Shown: one piece after another, positions 8,192 to 16,380 of the stretch
Layout: each line of letters opens with the position of its first letter
Position numbering within the stretch: position 1 is the first letter of the stretch
Assembly: GCF_000698595.1 (NCBI RefSeq)
Contig: NZ_JFHC01000061.1
Coordinates: 1-51,298, forward strand
Length of the DNA: 51,298 nucleotides
Direction: 5' to 3'
Source of the DNA: Caballeronia glathei
GTDB lineage: Bacteria > Pseudomonadota > Gammaproteobacteria > Burkholderiales > Burkholderiaceae
Position numbers and translations under genes: made by a program
The notes under the pieces: model-generated
Database searches by the model: none
The model's input: only the letters and a program-made list of their open reading frames with translations
Told to the model about the DNA's origin: nothing

Positions 8192-9058
8192 ATGTACGCA
8201 ATCACTGGCATTACCGGAAAGGTCGGCGGCGCACTCGCAAGCGCGCTGCTCGCGGCGAACGAGCCCGTTCGCGCGGTTGTCCGCGACGGCGAAAAGGGCC
8301 GCGCGTGGGCCGAGCGCGGCTGCGAAGTCGCGCTCGCTGACATGGACGACGCCGCCGCGCTCAGCGCCGCCTTCGACGGCGCACGCGGCGTCTTCATCCT
8401 CCCTCCGTCGGAATTCGATCCGGCGCCAGGCTTCCCCGAAGCGCTCGCGGTGATTTCGGCGGTGCGGACGGCGCTCGAAACGGCGCGGCCGGGGAAGGCC
8501 GTCTGCCTGTCGACGATCGGCGCGCAGGCAGCCCAGTCCAATCTGCTCACGCAGCGCACGCTGATGGAACAGGCGCTCGGCAAGCTGTCGATGCCGATCG
8601 CCTTCCTGCGGCCCGGCTGGTTCATGGAGAACGCGGCATGGGACGTCGGACCGGCTCGCGAAGACGGCGTCATCCAGAGCTTCCTGCAGCCGCTCGACAA
8701 GCCCGTGCCGATGGTCGCGACTGCGGATGTCGGGCGCGTGGCGGCCGGTTTGCTTCGTCAAAGCTGGGACGGGCGGCGTGTGGTCGAACTGGAGGGGCCG
8801 CGGCGCGTGAGCCCGAACGACATCGCGGCGTGTTTTGCCAGCATTCTCGGCCGCCCGGTGCGGGCCGAGGCGATTGCGCGCGAAAGCTGGGGCGCGCTGT
8901 TCCGCTCGCAGGGCACGCGCGATCCGGTGCCGCGCATCCAGATGCTCGACGGATTCAATGAAGGGTGGATCGAGTTCGAAGGCGACGCGGCGAGCAGGGT
9001 CAAGGGCGAGGTCGAACTGGAAACCGTCCTGCGGGGGCTCGTGCAGGGCGCGGGCTGA
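8192..9058 (+). CDS. NmrA-like NAD(P)-binding oxidoreductase
   Basis: A 288-residue atypical SDR of the NmrA/QOR2 type. The N-terminus carries the dinucleotide motif ITGITGKVGG, followed by AVVRDGEKGRAW, which marks NADP-type binding, and LRPGWFMENAAW in the middle of the fold. Members are NADPH-dependent quinone or aldehyde reductases or redox sensors. Start: ATG at 8192 after AAGGAG. The gene is probably the target of the divergent LysR regulator. Downstream lies a 50-bp palindrome that may end its transcript. Confidence 0.9.
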   Translation: MYAITGITGKVGGALASALLAANEPVRAVVRDGEKGRAWAERGCEVALADMDDAAALSAAFDGARGVFILPPSEFDPAPGFPEALAVISAVRTALETARPGKAVCLSTIGAQAAQSNLLTQRTLMEQALGKLSMPIAFLRPGWFMENAAWDVGPAREDGVIQSFLQPLDKPVPMVATADVGRVAAGLLRQSWDGRRVVELEGPRRVSPNDIAACFASILGRPVRAEAIARESWGALFRSQGTRDPVPRIQMLDGFNEGWIEFEGDAASRVKGEVELETVLRGLVQGAG

Positions 9059-9127
9059 GGCGGTCCCGCAGTACCGGCGAGGCGCCGCGCACATGGGCGG
9101 CGTCCTCACGCCCGCGGGCCCGGGCGC

Positions 9128-9177
9128 CCGGAACGAACGATCGCCTGCACGCCTGTGCAAGCGATTGTTCGTTCCGG
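9128..9177. terminator. 50-bp interrupted palindrome (terminator or operator)
   Basis: The outer arms are 17 nt, CCGGAACGAACGATCGC at 9128-9144 and its near-perfect complement at 9161-9177 with a single mismatch. They enclose a further TGCAC-GCCT-GTGCA stem. It begins 70 nt after the NmrA-like stop and ends 100 nt before the binding-protein start. There is no U-tract, so it could be a factor-assisted terminator, an mRNA-stabilising hairpin or a protein-binding site. Confidence 0.55.
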
Positions 9178-9276
9178 AACAAGTCGCGGCAATTTCGTCC
9201 ACCTACTCTCGAACGCGTGCGATGCACCACGCCAGCCACGGCGTGACCATTTTCGTTGCCGCTAAGGGAGTTTCAC

Positions 9277-10206
9277 ATGCACGACCATTGTCTCGACGAC
9301 CGGCACGCCCCGCGCGCCGGAGGCGGCCTTTCGGCGCGCTGGCGCCATGCGCTCGCAAGCGTCGTCTGTCTTCTCACGCTGGCCGTCTGCGGGCACGCCC
9401 GTGCCGCCGCGGTCGCCGCGCCGGCCGAGTGCCAGGCCCTGCAGGCCAAATATCCGCAGCTCAAGGGCAAGACGCTCGTCAACGCCATCAATCCGCACAC
9501 GCCCGGATACGAAGCACTCGATCCCAGCGACCCGAGCAAGTACATCGGCTTCGACATCGATCTGGGCGAGACCATCGGCAACTGTCTCGGCTTCACGATG
9601 ACCTACAAGCCCGTTACGTTCGCCGCGCTGCTCACCACGCTGCAGAGCGGCCAGGCGGACATCGTCATCTCCGACATCTACGCGACCGAGGAACGAGCCA
9701 AGGCCGCCGACTTCATCACCTATTCGAAGGTCTACGACGGCGTGCTGGTCGCGAAGGGCAATCCGAAGAAGATCACCGGCATCAACACGTCGCTGTGCGG
9801 CGCGACGGCCGCCGAGAACACCGGCTACGTCGAGATACCGCTGATCCAGAAGCTCGGCCCGGCCTGCAAGGCGGCGGGCAAGCCGGAAGCCGCCATCCAG
9901 CTCTACGACAACAACGCGAACTGCATTCAGGCGATCCTCGCGGGCCGGGCGGACACGTATATCAACGACGTCAACACGGTCGACCAGGCGGTCAAGGCCT
10001 ACCCTGACAAGCTGGAAAAGGCGGTCGCCGTGACCTTGCCGTATTCGGTCGGCATCGGCGTGCCCAAGAACAAGCCCGAGTTCCGTGACGCCATCATGGC
10101 GGCGCTGGTTGCGATTCAGAAGGCGGGCATTCAGACCCAGTTGCTCAACAAGTGGGGTCTCGGTGCGGAAAACCTCGAGACGCCGAAGCTGATCGTGGCG
10201 AACTGA
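9277..10206 (+). CDS. ABC transporter substrate-binding protein, family 3 (amino acid/amide type)
   Basis: A 309-residue periplasmic solute-binding protein. The N-terminal segment contains a hydrophobic run (ALASVVCLLTLAVC) ending in HARA-A, a Sec signal peptide. The mature part shows the family 3 pattern: YIGFDIDLGETIG, LQSGQADIVISDIY and the late hinge region. Start: ATG at 9277 following AAGGGAG; an ATG at 9256 lacks this site. The stop overlaps the ATG of the downstream permease-ATPase (ATGA), so the two are translationally coupled. The ligand is probably a polar amino acid or a related small nitrogen compound. Confidence 0.92.
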   Translation: MHDHCLDDRHAPRAGGGLSARWRHALASVVCLLTLAVCGHARAAAVAAPAECQALQAKYPQLKGKTLVNAINPHTPGYEALDPSDPSKYIGFDIDLGETIGNCLGFTMTYKPVTFAALLTTLQSGQADIVISDIYATEERAKAADFITYSKVYDGVLVAKGNPKKITGINTSLCGATAAENTGYVEIPLIQKLGPACKAAGKPEAAIQLYDNNANCIQAILAGRADTYINDVNTVDQAVKAYPDKLEKAVAVTLPYSVGIGVPKNKPEFRDAIMAALVAIQKAGIQTQLLNKWGLGAENLETPKLIVAN

Positions 10207-11807
10207 TGGATCTGTTCCTCCACTACCTGAGCCTGCCGTATCTCCTGCGCGGCATCGGCTTCACGATCGCCGTCACGGTGCTGGGGCTCGGTGGCGGGCT
10301 GCTGGTGGGGCTCGTGCTCGCCACGATGCAGTTGAGCCGCATCGGGCCACTCGCGGCGATCGCGCGGGGGTACACGGTAATCTTCCGTGGTACGCCCCTG
10401 ATCCTGCAACTCGTCTTCGCATACGACGCACTGCCGCACATCGGGCTCAAGCTGAGCGCGATGGGCGCGGCGGCCCTTGCGCTCGCAGCCAACGAAGGGC
10501 CGTTCATCGCGGAGATCCTGCGCGCCGGGGTGCTTGGCGTCGATCGCGGTCAGACGCTGGCGGGGCAGGCGCTCGGGATGACGCCGGCGGTGCTGATGCG
10601 CCGCGTGATCGCGCCGCAGGCGATCCGTACGATGGTGCCGGCGTTCGGCAACGAGTCGGTGAGCGCGCTGAAGAATTCGTCGCTGGCGTCGGTGATCGCC
10701 GTCGATGAACTGACGTTGCGCAGCACGCAGCTCGCGTCGTCGACATTCGACTTCTTCTCGATCTTCTTCGCGTCCGGCCTCATGTATCTGCTGCTGACCG
10801 GCGCTGTCGCGATGATCCAGCTGATCGCCGAACGGGCGCTCGATCTGGACCGGCCGCCATCGTCGCGGCCGTTCGCGCGCTTGCTGCCCTGGTCGCGGGG
10901 AGGCCGTGCGGCGTCACCGTCCCCCGCGACGCCGGGAAGTCCCGGCGGCGATGGACCATCGGCGCTGCCGGCGCACGCGAAGGCCGACCGGGCGAATCGC
11001 GCCGCGCAGCTCGCGCGCAACGGCGCCGCCGTTCAGATCAGCGGACTGAAGAAGCGCTACGGCGAACAGGTGGTGCTCGACGGCTTCGATCTTACGATCC
11101 GCTCGGGCGAAGTCATCGCGCTGCTCGGGCCGAGCGGCTCGGGCAAGAGCACGCTGCTTCGCTGCATCAACCACCTCGAGCAATGGGATGCGGGCGAGAT
11201 ACGCGTCGGCGGCAGGCGGCTCGGCTTTCGCGACGACGGCAGGCCGCTGGGCGCCCGCGAGCTTGCGAACGAGCGTGCGGGCGCGGGCGTCGGCATGGTG
11301 TTCCAGCACTTCAACCTGTTCAGTCATCTGAGCGCACGCGAGAACATCGCCGGGCCGCTGCGTTGGGTCCACGGCGTGCCGGCAGAGGAGGCCGACCGCC
11401 GCGCGCTCGCGCTGCTCGAACGCGTGGGCCTGAGCCATCGCGCGGACGCGCTGCCGCGGCATCTGTCGGGCGGGCAGCAGCAGCGGGTCGCGATTGCGCG
11501 GTCGCTCGCGCCGAACCCGCGCGTTCTGCTGCTCGACGAGCCGACCTCCGCACTCGACCCGGAGCTCGTCGGTGAAGTGCTCGAAGTCGTGCGGCGCCTC
11601 GCCGTGGAGGACGGCCTCACGATGATCATCTCCACGCACCAGTTGCGCTTCGCGCACGAGGTCGCCGACCGCGTCGTGTTCATGAGCGGCGGGTGCGTGA
11701 TCGAGGAAGGGCACGCGCATGAGGTGCTGACGAGGCCGAAGCATCCGCTGACGGCGCGCTTTCTGCGCGTCATGGCCGCAGACAGCGAACTCGCCGTCAC
11801 CCCATGA
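10206..11807 (+). CDS. Fused ABC transporter permease-ATPase (polar amino acid type)
   Basis: One 533-residue ORF carries both transporter cores. Residues ~1-220 are a HisM/GlnP-type permease with the EAA loop (GQTLAGQALGMTPAVLMRRVIAPQA). Residues ~220-275 form a Pro/Ala/Ser-rich linker. Residues ~276-533 are a PAAT-type ATPase with Walker A GPSGSGKST (~308), signature LSGGQQQR, Walker B LLLDEPTSALDPE and H-loop STHQ. The two parts are normally separate genes. The fusion would give a homodimeric importer with two permease and two ATPase domains, fed by the upstream binding protein. Start: ATG overlapping the previous stop. Placed next to an amidase fusion and the Nit1C cluster, it may import nitrogen compounds. 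Confidence 0.92.
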   Translation: MDLFLHYLSLPYLLRGIGFTIAVTVLGLGGGLLVGLVLATMQLSRIGPLAAIARGYTVIFRGTPLILQLVFAYDALPHIGLKLSAMGAAALALAANEGPFIAEILRAGVLGVDRGQTLAGQALGMTPAVLMRRVIAPQAIRTMVPAFGNESVSALKNSSLASVIAVDELTLRSTQLASSTFDFFSIFFASGLMYLLLTGAVAMIQLIAERALDLDRPPSSRPFARLLPWSRGGRAASPSPATPGSPGGDGPSALPAHAKADRANRAAQLARNGAAVQISGLKKRYGEQVVLDGFDLTIRSGEVIALLGPSGSGKSTLLRCINHLEQWDAGEIRVGGRRLGFRDDGRPLGARELANERAGAGVGMVFQHFNLFSHLSARENIAGPLRWVHGVPAEEADRRALALLERVGLSHRADALPRHLSGGQQQRVAIARSLAPNPRVLLLDEPTSALDPELVGEVLEVVRRLAVEDGLTMIISTHQLRFAHEVADRVVFMSGGCVIEEGHAHEVLTRPKHPLTARFLRVMAADSELAVTP

Positions 11808-12079
11808 GCGAGGCGTCGCGCGACGCCTTTCGCAAACCGCGCAGCTCTCCCGATGACCGTGCGCGGCATGGACGAAGACGAAGCGAGCCGTATTGATGTC
11901 CGTCGATGCGAACGGGGCGCCACGACGGTGCACGCGTGCGCGACGCTGGCGCGGCGGCGCGGCAGGGATGCCGCTGCCGTGCACGCATCGCCGCGGCAGA
12001 TGCGCGCCTGTCATGGCGTGTCGGGCCGCGGTATCGCTGAAAAGCCCTATGGCGCAAAGGTTGCTTTCATGATCCGGGA

Positions 12080-14563
12080 GTGCGCGACCGGCACCGGATG
12101 CCAACCGGTAACGGGACCGCGCGCGACGCAGCCGCGTCGCTTGCCACCCGCCTGGAGCCTGCCTTGGATTTGCTGCGCTTTACCACCGAGTCCTATCCCG
12201 AAGCCGAACGCCAGCGTGCATGGCAACAGGCGCTCGACCGGCTGGGGGTGCGCAGCGACACGCTTCAGGCCGCGCGTTCGCTGCACGGCACGATCGATTC
12301 GCAGAGTTCGGCGGGCGGCTTCGACCTGAGCCTCGTGACATCGGTCGCGCAGACGTTCAGGCTGAAGGAGTCCGCCGCCGACAGCCTGACCATCGTGCTG
12401 CTTCTCGACGGCGAGGCCACGCTCACGATCGACGGCGACCGCGAGGCGCTCGCGCTGCTCGACATCGCTTATCTGTCGCCACGCGAGCCTGGCGCGCTCG
12501 CCTTCACCTCCGATTTCCGCGCGTTCGTCGTTTCCGTGCCGCGCGAGACGATCGGCCAGCGCCTGGTCGGGCCTTCGTCGGTGCGCACGGGGCGGATCGC
12601 CGCAGCGACCGGGATCGGCCATGTGTTCTCGGGGTTCCTGCATTCGATTGCCGAGAGCATCGACACGCTATCGGCCGACGAGCTTCGGCCGCTCGAACTC
12701 GCGCTCTCCGAGTTCCTCGTTGCGAGCCTCGCGGGGCACGAGCGGGAGGGCGGCTTCAGCGGCCTCACGTCGTCGCAGGCCGCGATCTTTACGCGCGTGT
12801 GCCGCTGCATCGAGGCGCGCCTGGCCGACCCCGAGATGAGCCTCGCGCTCGTCGCGAAGGAAGAGCGCGTGTCGCCGCGCTACCTGCAGAAACTCTTCGA
12901 AACCGTGGGGCAAAGCTTCTCGACGTATCTGCGGCTGCGGCGCCTCGAACGCTGCCGCGCCGAGCTCGTCGATCCGCGCTTCGAGAAGATGTCGATTTCC
13001 AACATCTGCTTTCGATGGGGCTTCAACGATCCCGCGCATTTCAGCCGCGCCTTTCGCGAGCAGTACCGGACCTCGCCGCGCACGTTCCGCCACGAGGCGA
13101 GTCTCGCGCTGGCGCGGCATCTGGTGCGGCGCATCTCGCGCGGGCTGCCTGTCAACGCGCAGGGGCTGCTCACGCATGCGCGGCAGGGCGAGCCTGCGGC
13201 GGATCGCCGGCCGCCCGCCGCATCGAACGATGCGCGCGCGCTCCTCGCCCAGCCACACGCAGACGAACAGGCCGGCGACGTCGAGACCGTGGTGCGGCGT
13301 TCGGGCAAGCCGCGCCATCACTTGCTGCGTGCGACGGCGAACACCGTGCACTGGGGCTATTTCAGCCACGACCTGAAGCCCGTGCTCGAAGTGGAGAGCG
13401 GCGACACGGTGACGATCGAGACGCTCACGCAGCACGCATCGGATGACTGGGCGCGCATGGTCGCAGGCGACCCGGGCGCCGAGAGCGTGTTCCACTGGAC
13501 ATCCGAGCGCAAGAACGTCAACCGGCGCGGCGCGGGTCCGATCGATGCATCGATCTATGGCCGTGGGGCGGGCGAGGGCTTCGGCGTGCACATCTGCACC
13601 GGGCCGGTCGCGGTGCGCGGCGCGGAACCCGGCGACGTGCTGGAGGTGAGGATCCTCGACATCCACGCGCGGCGCTGCGCAAACCCGCAGTTCGCCGGGC
13701 GCGTGTTCGGCAGCAATGCGGCGGCGTGGTGGGGCTTTCATTATCGCGAGCTCCTGACCGAGCCGAAGCCGCGCGAAGTGGTCACCATCTACGAACTCGA
13801 CGCGGAGCTGACCGACAGCGGCGCCGCGTGCGCTCGCGCCGTCTACAACTTTCGCTGGACGCCGCAGCGCGACCCCTTCGGCGTGATGCATCCGACGATC
13901 GACTACCCCGGCGTGCCGGTCGATCATTCGACGGTCGTCGAGAACCACGGCATTCTGAAGGACGTGAAGATCCCCGTGCGTCCGCACTTCGGACTGATCG
14001 CGGTCGCGCCGCAGCAGGACGGGCTGATCGACTCGATACCGCCATCGGCATTCGGCGGCAACCTCGACAACTGGCGGCTCGCGCGCGGCGCGAGCGTGTA
14101 TCTGCCGGTGGGCGTGGCGGGCGCGTTGCTCTCGATCGGCGACCCGCATGCGTCGCAAGGCGACTCGGAGCTGTGCGGCACGGCCATCGAATGTTCGCTG
14201 ACGGGCGACTTCAGGCTCGTGCTGCACAAGAAGGAGACGCTTGCGAACCAGCCGTTCGCGGACCTGACGTATCCGCTCGTCGAGACCGCCGACGAATGGG
14301 TGCTGCACGGCTTCAGCCACGCCAACTATCTCGCCGAGTTCGGCACGCAGGCGCAAAGCAAGGTCTATGAAAAGTCGACGCTCGATCTTGCGATGCGCGA
14401 CGCGTTCATCAAGACCCGGCGCTTCCTCATGACGACGCGCGGCCTGACCGAGGACGAGGCGATCTCGCTGATGTCCGTCGCGGTCGATTTCGGCGTGACG
14501 CAGGTGGTCGACGGCAACTGGGGCGTGCACGCGATCATCCGCAAGTCGCTGTTCGAGGACTAA
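12080..14563 (+). CDS. AraC-type regulator fused to acetamidase/formamidase
   Basis: A single 827-residue frame. Residues ~60-165 form an AraC_binding_2-like sensor. Residues ~238-338 are a double-HTH AraC DNA-binding domain (LALVAKEERVSPRYLQKLF, then ISNICFRWGFNDPAHFSRAFRE). Residues 339-405 are a linker. Residues ~406-827 are a full-length FmdA/AmdA amidase with HWGYFSHD, GRGAGEGFGVHICTGP, HPTIDYPG, PVRPHFG and a GDPHASQGDSELCGTAIE-like signature. The enzyme class hydrolyses formamide or acetamide to ammonia and the acid. Both parts look complete, so this is not a frameshift artefact. The first usable start is a GTG at 12080, with an ATG at 12098; the true start is uncertain. It converges with the MocR gene. 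Confidence 0.9.
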   Translation: MRDRHRMPTGNGTARDAAASLATRLEPALDLLRFTTESYPEAERQRAWQQALDRLGVRSDTLQAARSLHGTIDSQSSAGGFDLSLVTSVAQTFRLKESAADSLTIVLLLDGEATLTIDGDREALALLDIAYLSPREPGALAFTSDFRAFVVSVPRETIGQRLVGPSSVRTGRIAAATGIGHVFSGFLHSIAESIDTLSADELRPLELALSEFLVASLAGHEREGGFSGLTSSQAAIFTRVCRCIEARLADPEMSLALVAKEERVSPRYLQKLFETVGQSFSTYLRLRRLERCRAELVDPRFEKMSISNICFRWGFNDPAHFSRAFREQYRTSPRTFRHEASLALARHLVRRISRGLPVNAQGLLTHARQGEPAADRRPPAASNDARALLAQPHADEQAGDVETVVRRSGKPRHHLLRATANTVHWGYFSHDLKPVLEVESGDTVTIETLTQHASDDWARMVAGDPGAESVFHWTSERKNVNRRGAGPIDASIYGRGAGEGFGVHICTGPVAVRGAEPGDVLEVRILDIHARRCANPQFAGRVFGSNAAAWWGFHYRELLTEPKPREVVTIYELDAELTDSGAACARAVYNFRWTPQRDPFGVMHPTIDYPGVPVDHSTVVENHGILKDVKIPVRPHFGLIAVAPQQDGLIDSIPPSAFGGNLDNWRLARGASVYLPVGVAGALLSIGDPHASQGDSELCGTAIECSLTGDFRLVLHKKETLANQPFADLTYPLVETADEWVLHGFSHANYLAEFGTQAQSKVYEKSTLDLAMRDAFIKTRRFLMTTRGLTEDEAISLMSVAVDFGVTQVVDGNWGVHAIIRKSLFED

Positions 14564-14570
14564 CCAGGCG

Positions 14571-14587
14571 GCGCCCCAACCGGGCGC
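14571..14587. terminator. Short stem-loop between convergent genes
   Basis: GCGCCC / GGGCGC with a 5-nt loop sits in the 37-nt gap between the AraC-amidase stop and the MocR stop. It is a possible shared terminator, short and without a U-tract. Confidence 0.4.
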
Positions 14588-14600
14588 TGACGGGGGCGGA

Positions 14601-15992
14601 TCAGAGCATCGGCATGTGCAGATGATGCGGGTCGGCGAGCGTATCGGCGACGCGCCGCAACGCCTCGCGGCAGTCCTCGCGGTCCTGCGGGCCGCCGAGG
14701 CACAGGCGCAGCGCGTTGGGCGGATTGCCGTCGGTCGAGAAGGCCGCGCCCGCCACCGCGCCGATGCCCTGCGTGCGAAGCTGGAGCGCGAGTTCCGACG
14801 CGCTCCAGTCGCAGCGCGAAGGAATCGGCAGCCAGAGGTGAAAGCCGTGGGGATGCGCGTCGAAGGCGAAATCGCCAAGCGTCTGACGCGCGATCGCCTG
14901 GCGGGCGCCCGCCTCGGCACGAATGGAAAGCAGCATGTCGCGCGCGGTGCCGTCGTTGATCCATTGCGTCGCGAGCAGCACGGTGAAGGGGCTTGGCATC
15001 ACGGTGGTCGCGCGCAGCGCGCCCGCGACGCGCTGCGTCTGCCGCGCGGTCGGCGCTTTCAGATAGGCGACGCGCAAGCCCGCGCCGAGTGTCTTTGACA
15101 GCCCTGTCACGTGATAGGTCAGCTCCGGCGCAAGCGCGGCGAGCGCGGCGGGCGCGTCTTCGGGCAGCATGCCGTAAGGCTCGTCTTCGATGATCGGCAC
15201 GTTGTAGCGCAGCGCCACGTCGGCGAGCGCTTCGCGCCGCTGCATCGAGAGCGTCAGCGTGCTCGGATTCTGCAGCGTCGGGTTGCAGTAGAAGCCCCCC
15301 GGGCGCTCGACCTTGCAGAGCGCCTCGAACGCATGTGGCAGCGGTCCTTCGTCGTCGCGTGCGAGCGCCTGCAGACGCACGCCGAGCTGCGACGCGATCG
15401 CCTTGATGCCGGGGTACGCGAGCGAATCGAGGCAGAGCATGTCGCCCGGCCGCGCAAGCTGCGAGACCAGCGCGACGAGCGCGCTGTGAATGCCGGGGCA
15501 CACGAGCACCGTATCGTCCGTGCAGTCCGGCAGACGGTGCCTGAGCCACGCGATGCCTGCAGCGCGGTCGGCCGCGGTGCCGCCAAAGTCCTGATAGCGC
15601 AGCAACTGGTACGGGTCCGTGTTCTGCAACAGGTTTGCCGCCGACGCGCGCAGACGCGCGGCGAGCTCGGGCGGCTCGGGCGGCATGTTCATCGACATCT
15701 CGATGCTGCTGCCGCCCGCGAGCGGCAGCGTTTGCGTGCGGCCGCGCACGAACGTGCCGCTGCCCGCGCGCGCATCGAGCAGGCCGCGCTTGCGGGCCTC
15801 GGCATAGCCGCGCGCGACGGTGGTGTAGTTCAGGCAGAGCGCATCGGCGAGATCGCGCAGACCGGGCAGCCGGTCGCGCGGGCGCAGCCGTCCGCTTGCG
15901 AGATCTTCCTCGATCAGATCGGGAATCGTCAGATAAGCCGGCTTGCGGCTTTGCTCCAGCTTTCTGATCCAGTGATGCGCCGGGTTATTCAT
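14601..15992 (-). CDS. MocR-type regulator (GntR HTH + PLP aminotransferase fold)
   Basis: A 463-residue PdxR/MocR-family regulator. An N-terminal GntR winged helix (residues ~18-85; LRDLADALCLNYTTVARGYAEARKRGLL) is joined to a fold-type I aminotransferase domain. Lys300 in VTGLSKTLGAG is the expected PLP Schiff-base lysine; the PLP-binding Asn-Pro (FYCNPTLQNPS) and an Asp/Tyr region (IIEDEPYG) are also present. Such proteins sense PLP-linked amines or amino acids and usually control divergent genes. It faces the Nit1C operon across 388 bp containing repeats. In the described Pseudomonas Nit1C locus the regulator is a sigma-54 activator (NitA), so this choice is notable. Confidence 0.92.
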   Translation of the reverse strand: MNNPAHHWIRKLEQSRKPAYLTIPDLIEEDLASGRLRPRDRLPGLRDLADALCLNYTTVARGYAEARKRGLLDARAGSGTFVRGRTQTLPLAGGSSIEMSMNMPPEPPELAARLRASAANLLQNTDPYQLLRYQDFGGTAADRAAGIAWLRHRLPDCTDDTVLVCPGIHSALVALVSQLARPGDMLCLDSLAYPGIKAIASQLGVRLQALARDDEGPLPHAFEALCKVERPGGFYCNPTLQNPSTLTLSMQRREALADVALRYNVPIIEDEPYGMLPEDAPAALAALAPELTYHVTGLSKTLGAGLRVAYLKAPTARQTQRVAGALRATTVMPSPFTVLLATQWINDGTARDMLLSIRAEAGARQAIARQTLGDFAFDAHPHGFHLWLPIPSRCDWSASELALQLRTQGIGAVAGAAFSTDGNPPNALRLCLGGPQDREDCREALRRVADTLADPHHLHMPML

Positions 15993-16072
15993 GACGGTAT
16001 TTCATCCGTTGAGTTTGATCGACATTAGCACGCGCAATAGGAAAACAAAAAAACATATCGCGCGCATTCTGG

Positions 16073-16102
16073 TGCATTGATCGCATTGATTGCATCAATG
16101 CA
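16073..16102. promoter_or_regulatory. Palindromic candidate operator / upstream activating site
   Basis: Two overlapping inverted repeats share the right arm: TGCATTGAT (16073-16081) with ATCAATGCA (16094-16102), and the compact 19-bp GCATTGATTGCATCAATGC (16083-16101). It lies about 80-110 bp upstream of the MocR start and about 200 bp upstream of the candidate sigma-54 promoter, a typical enhancer distance. It could bind MocR or a sigma-54 activator. Confidence 0.6.
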
Positions 16103-16269
16103 CGGCTTCGGTGTGCCGCGCACCAGCCGCACGCGCACATGCGCAGAAAACGTGCGTCCCGGCGTTGGCGCGGGAAGCGTGCAACGCCGCCGGACCGCTG
16201 TCGCATAGGGCTTTGCGAAAATTTTTTCGGCTCCGCTTCGCACTCGTGTTTTGCTTGATTGCAAAGTGA

Positions 16270-16312
16270 TTGCATTTAACGGGCCAATCATTGGCATATC
16301 CGTTGCATTTAA
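16270..16312 (+). repeat. Direct repeat TTGCATTTAA, 33-bp spacing
   Basis: TTGCATTTAA occurs at 16270-16279 and again at 16303-16312, each followed by a GG-CCA-like stretch. The 33-bp interval is about three helical turns, so both copies face the same side of the DNA. MocR-type regulators commonly use direct repeats. The second copy overlaps the candidate -12 element. Confidence 0.5.
16292..16307 (+). promoter_or_regulatory. Candidate sigma-54 (-24/-12) promoter of the Nit1C operon
   Basis: TGGCATATCCGTTGCA has the GG-N10-GC spacing and TGGCA/TTGCA boxes of RpoN promoters. A perfect GCCAAT-C-ATTGGC palindrome (16283-16295) overlaps the -24 box. Transcription would begin near 16318, leaving a ~60-nt leader before the nitB-like ATG at 16381, which has AGGAG. 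Confidence 0.65.
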
Positions 16313-16380
16313 TGGCCAGCAGTCTGAATCAACCATCGGATTTTCATTTCATAAACCAGAGATTAAATAGGAGCGCGCCA

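Noticed and set aside
12668..14920. 750-codon minus-strand frame opposite the AraC-amidase fusion
   Set aside because: Arg-rich, no motif; the + strand frame has two complete known domains.
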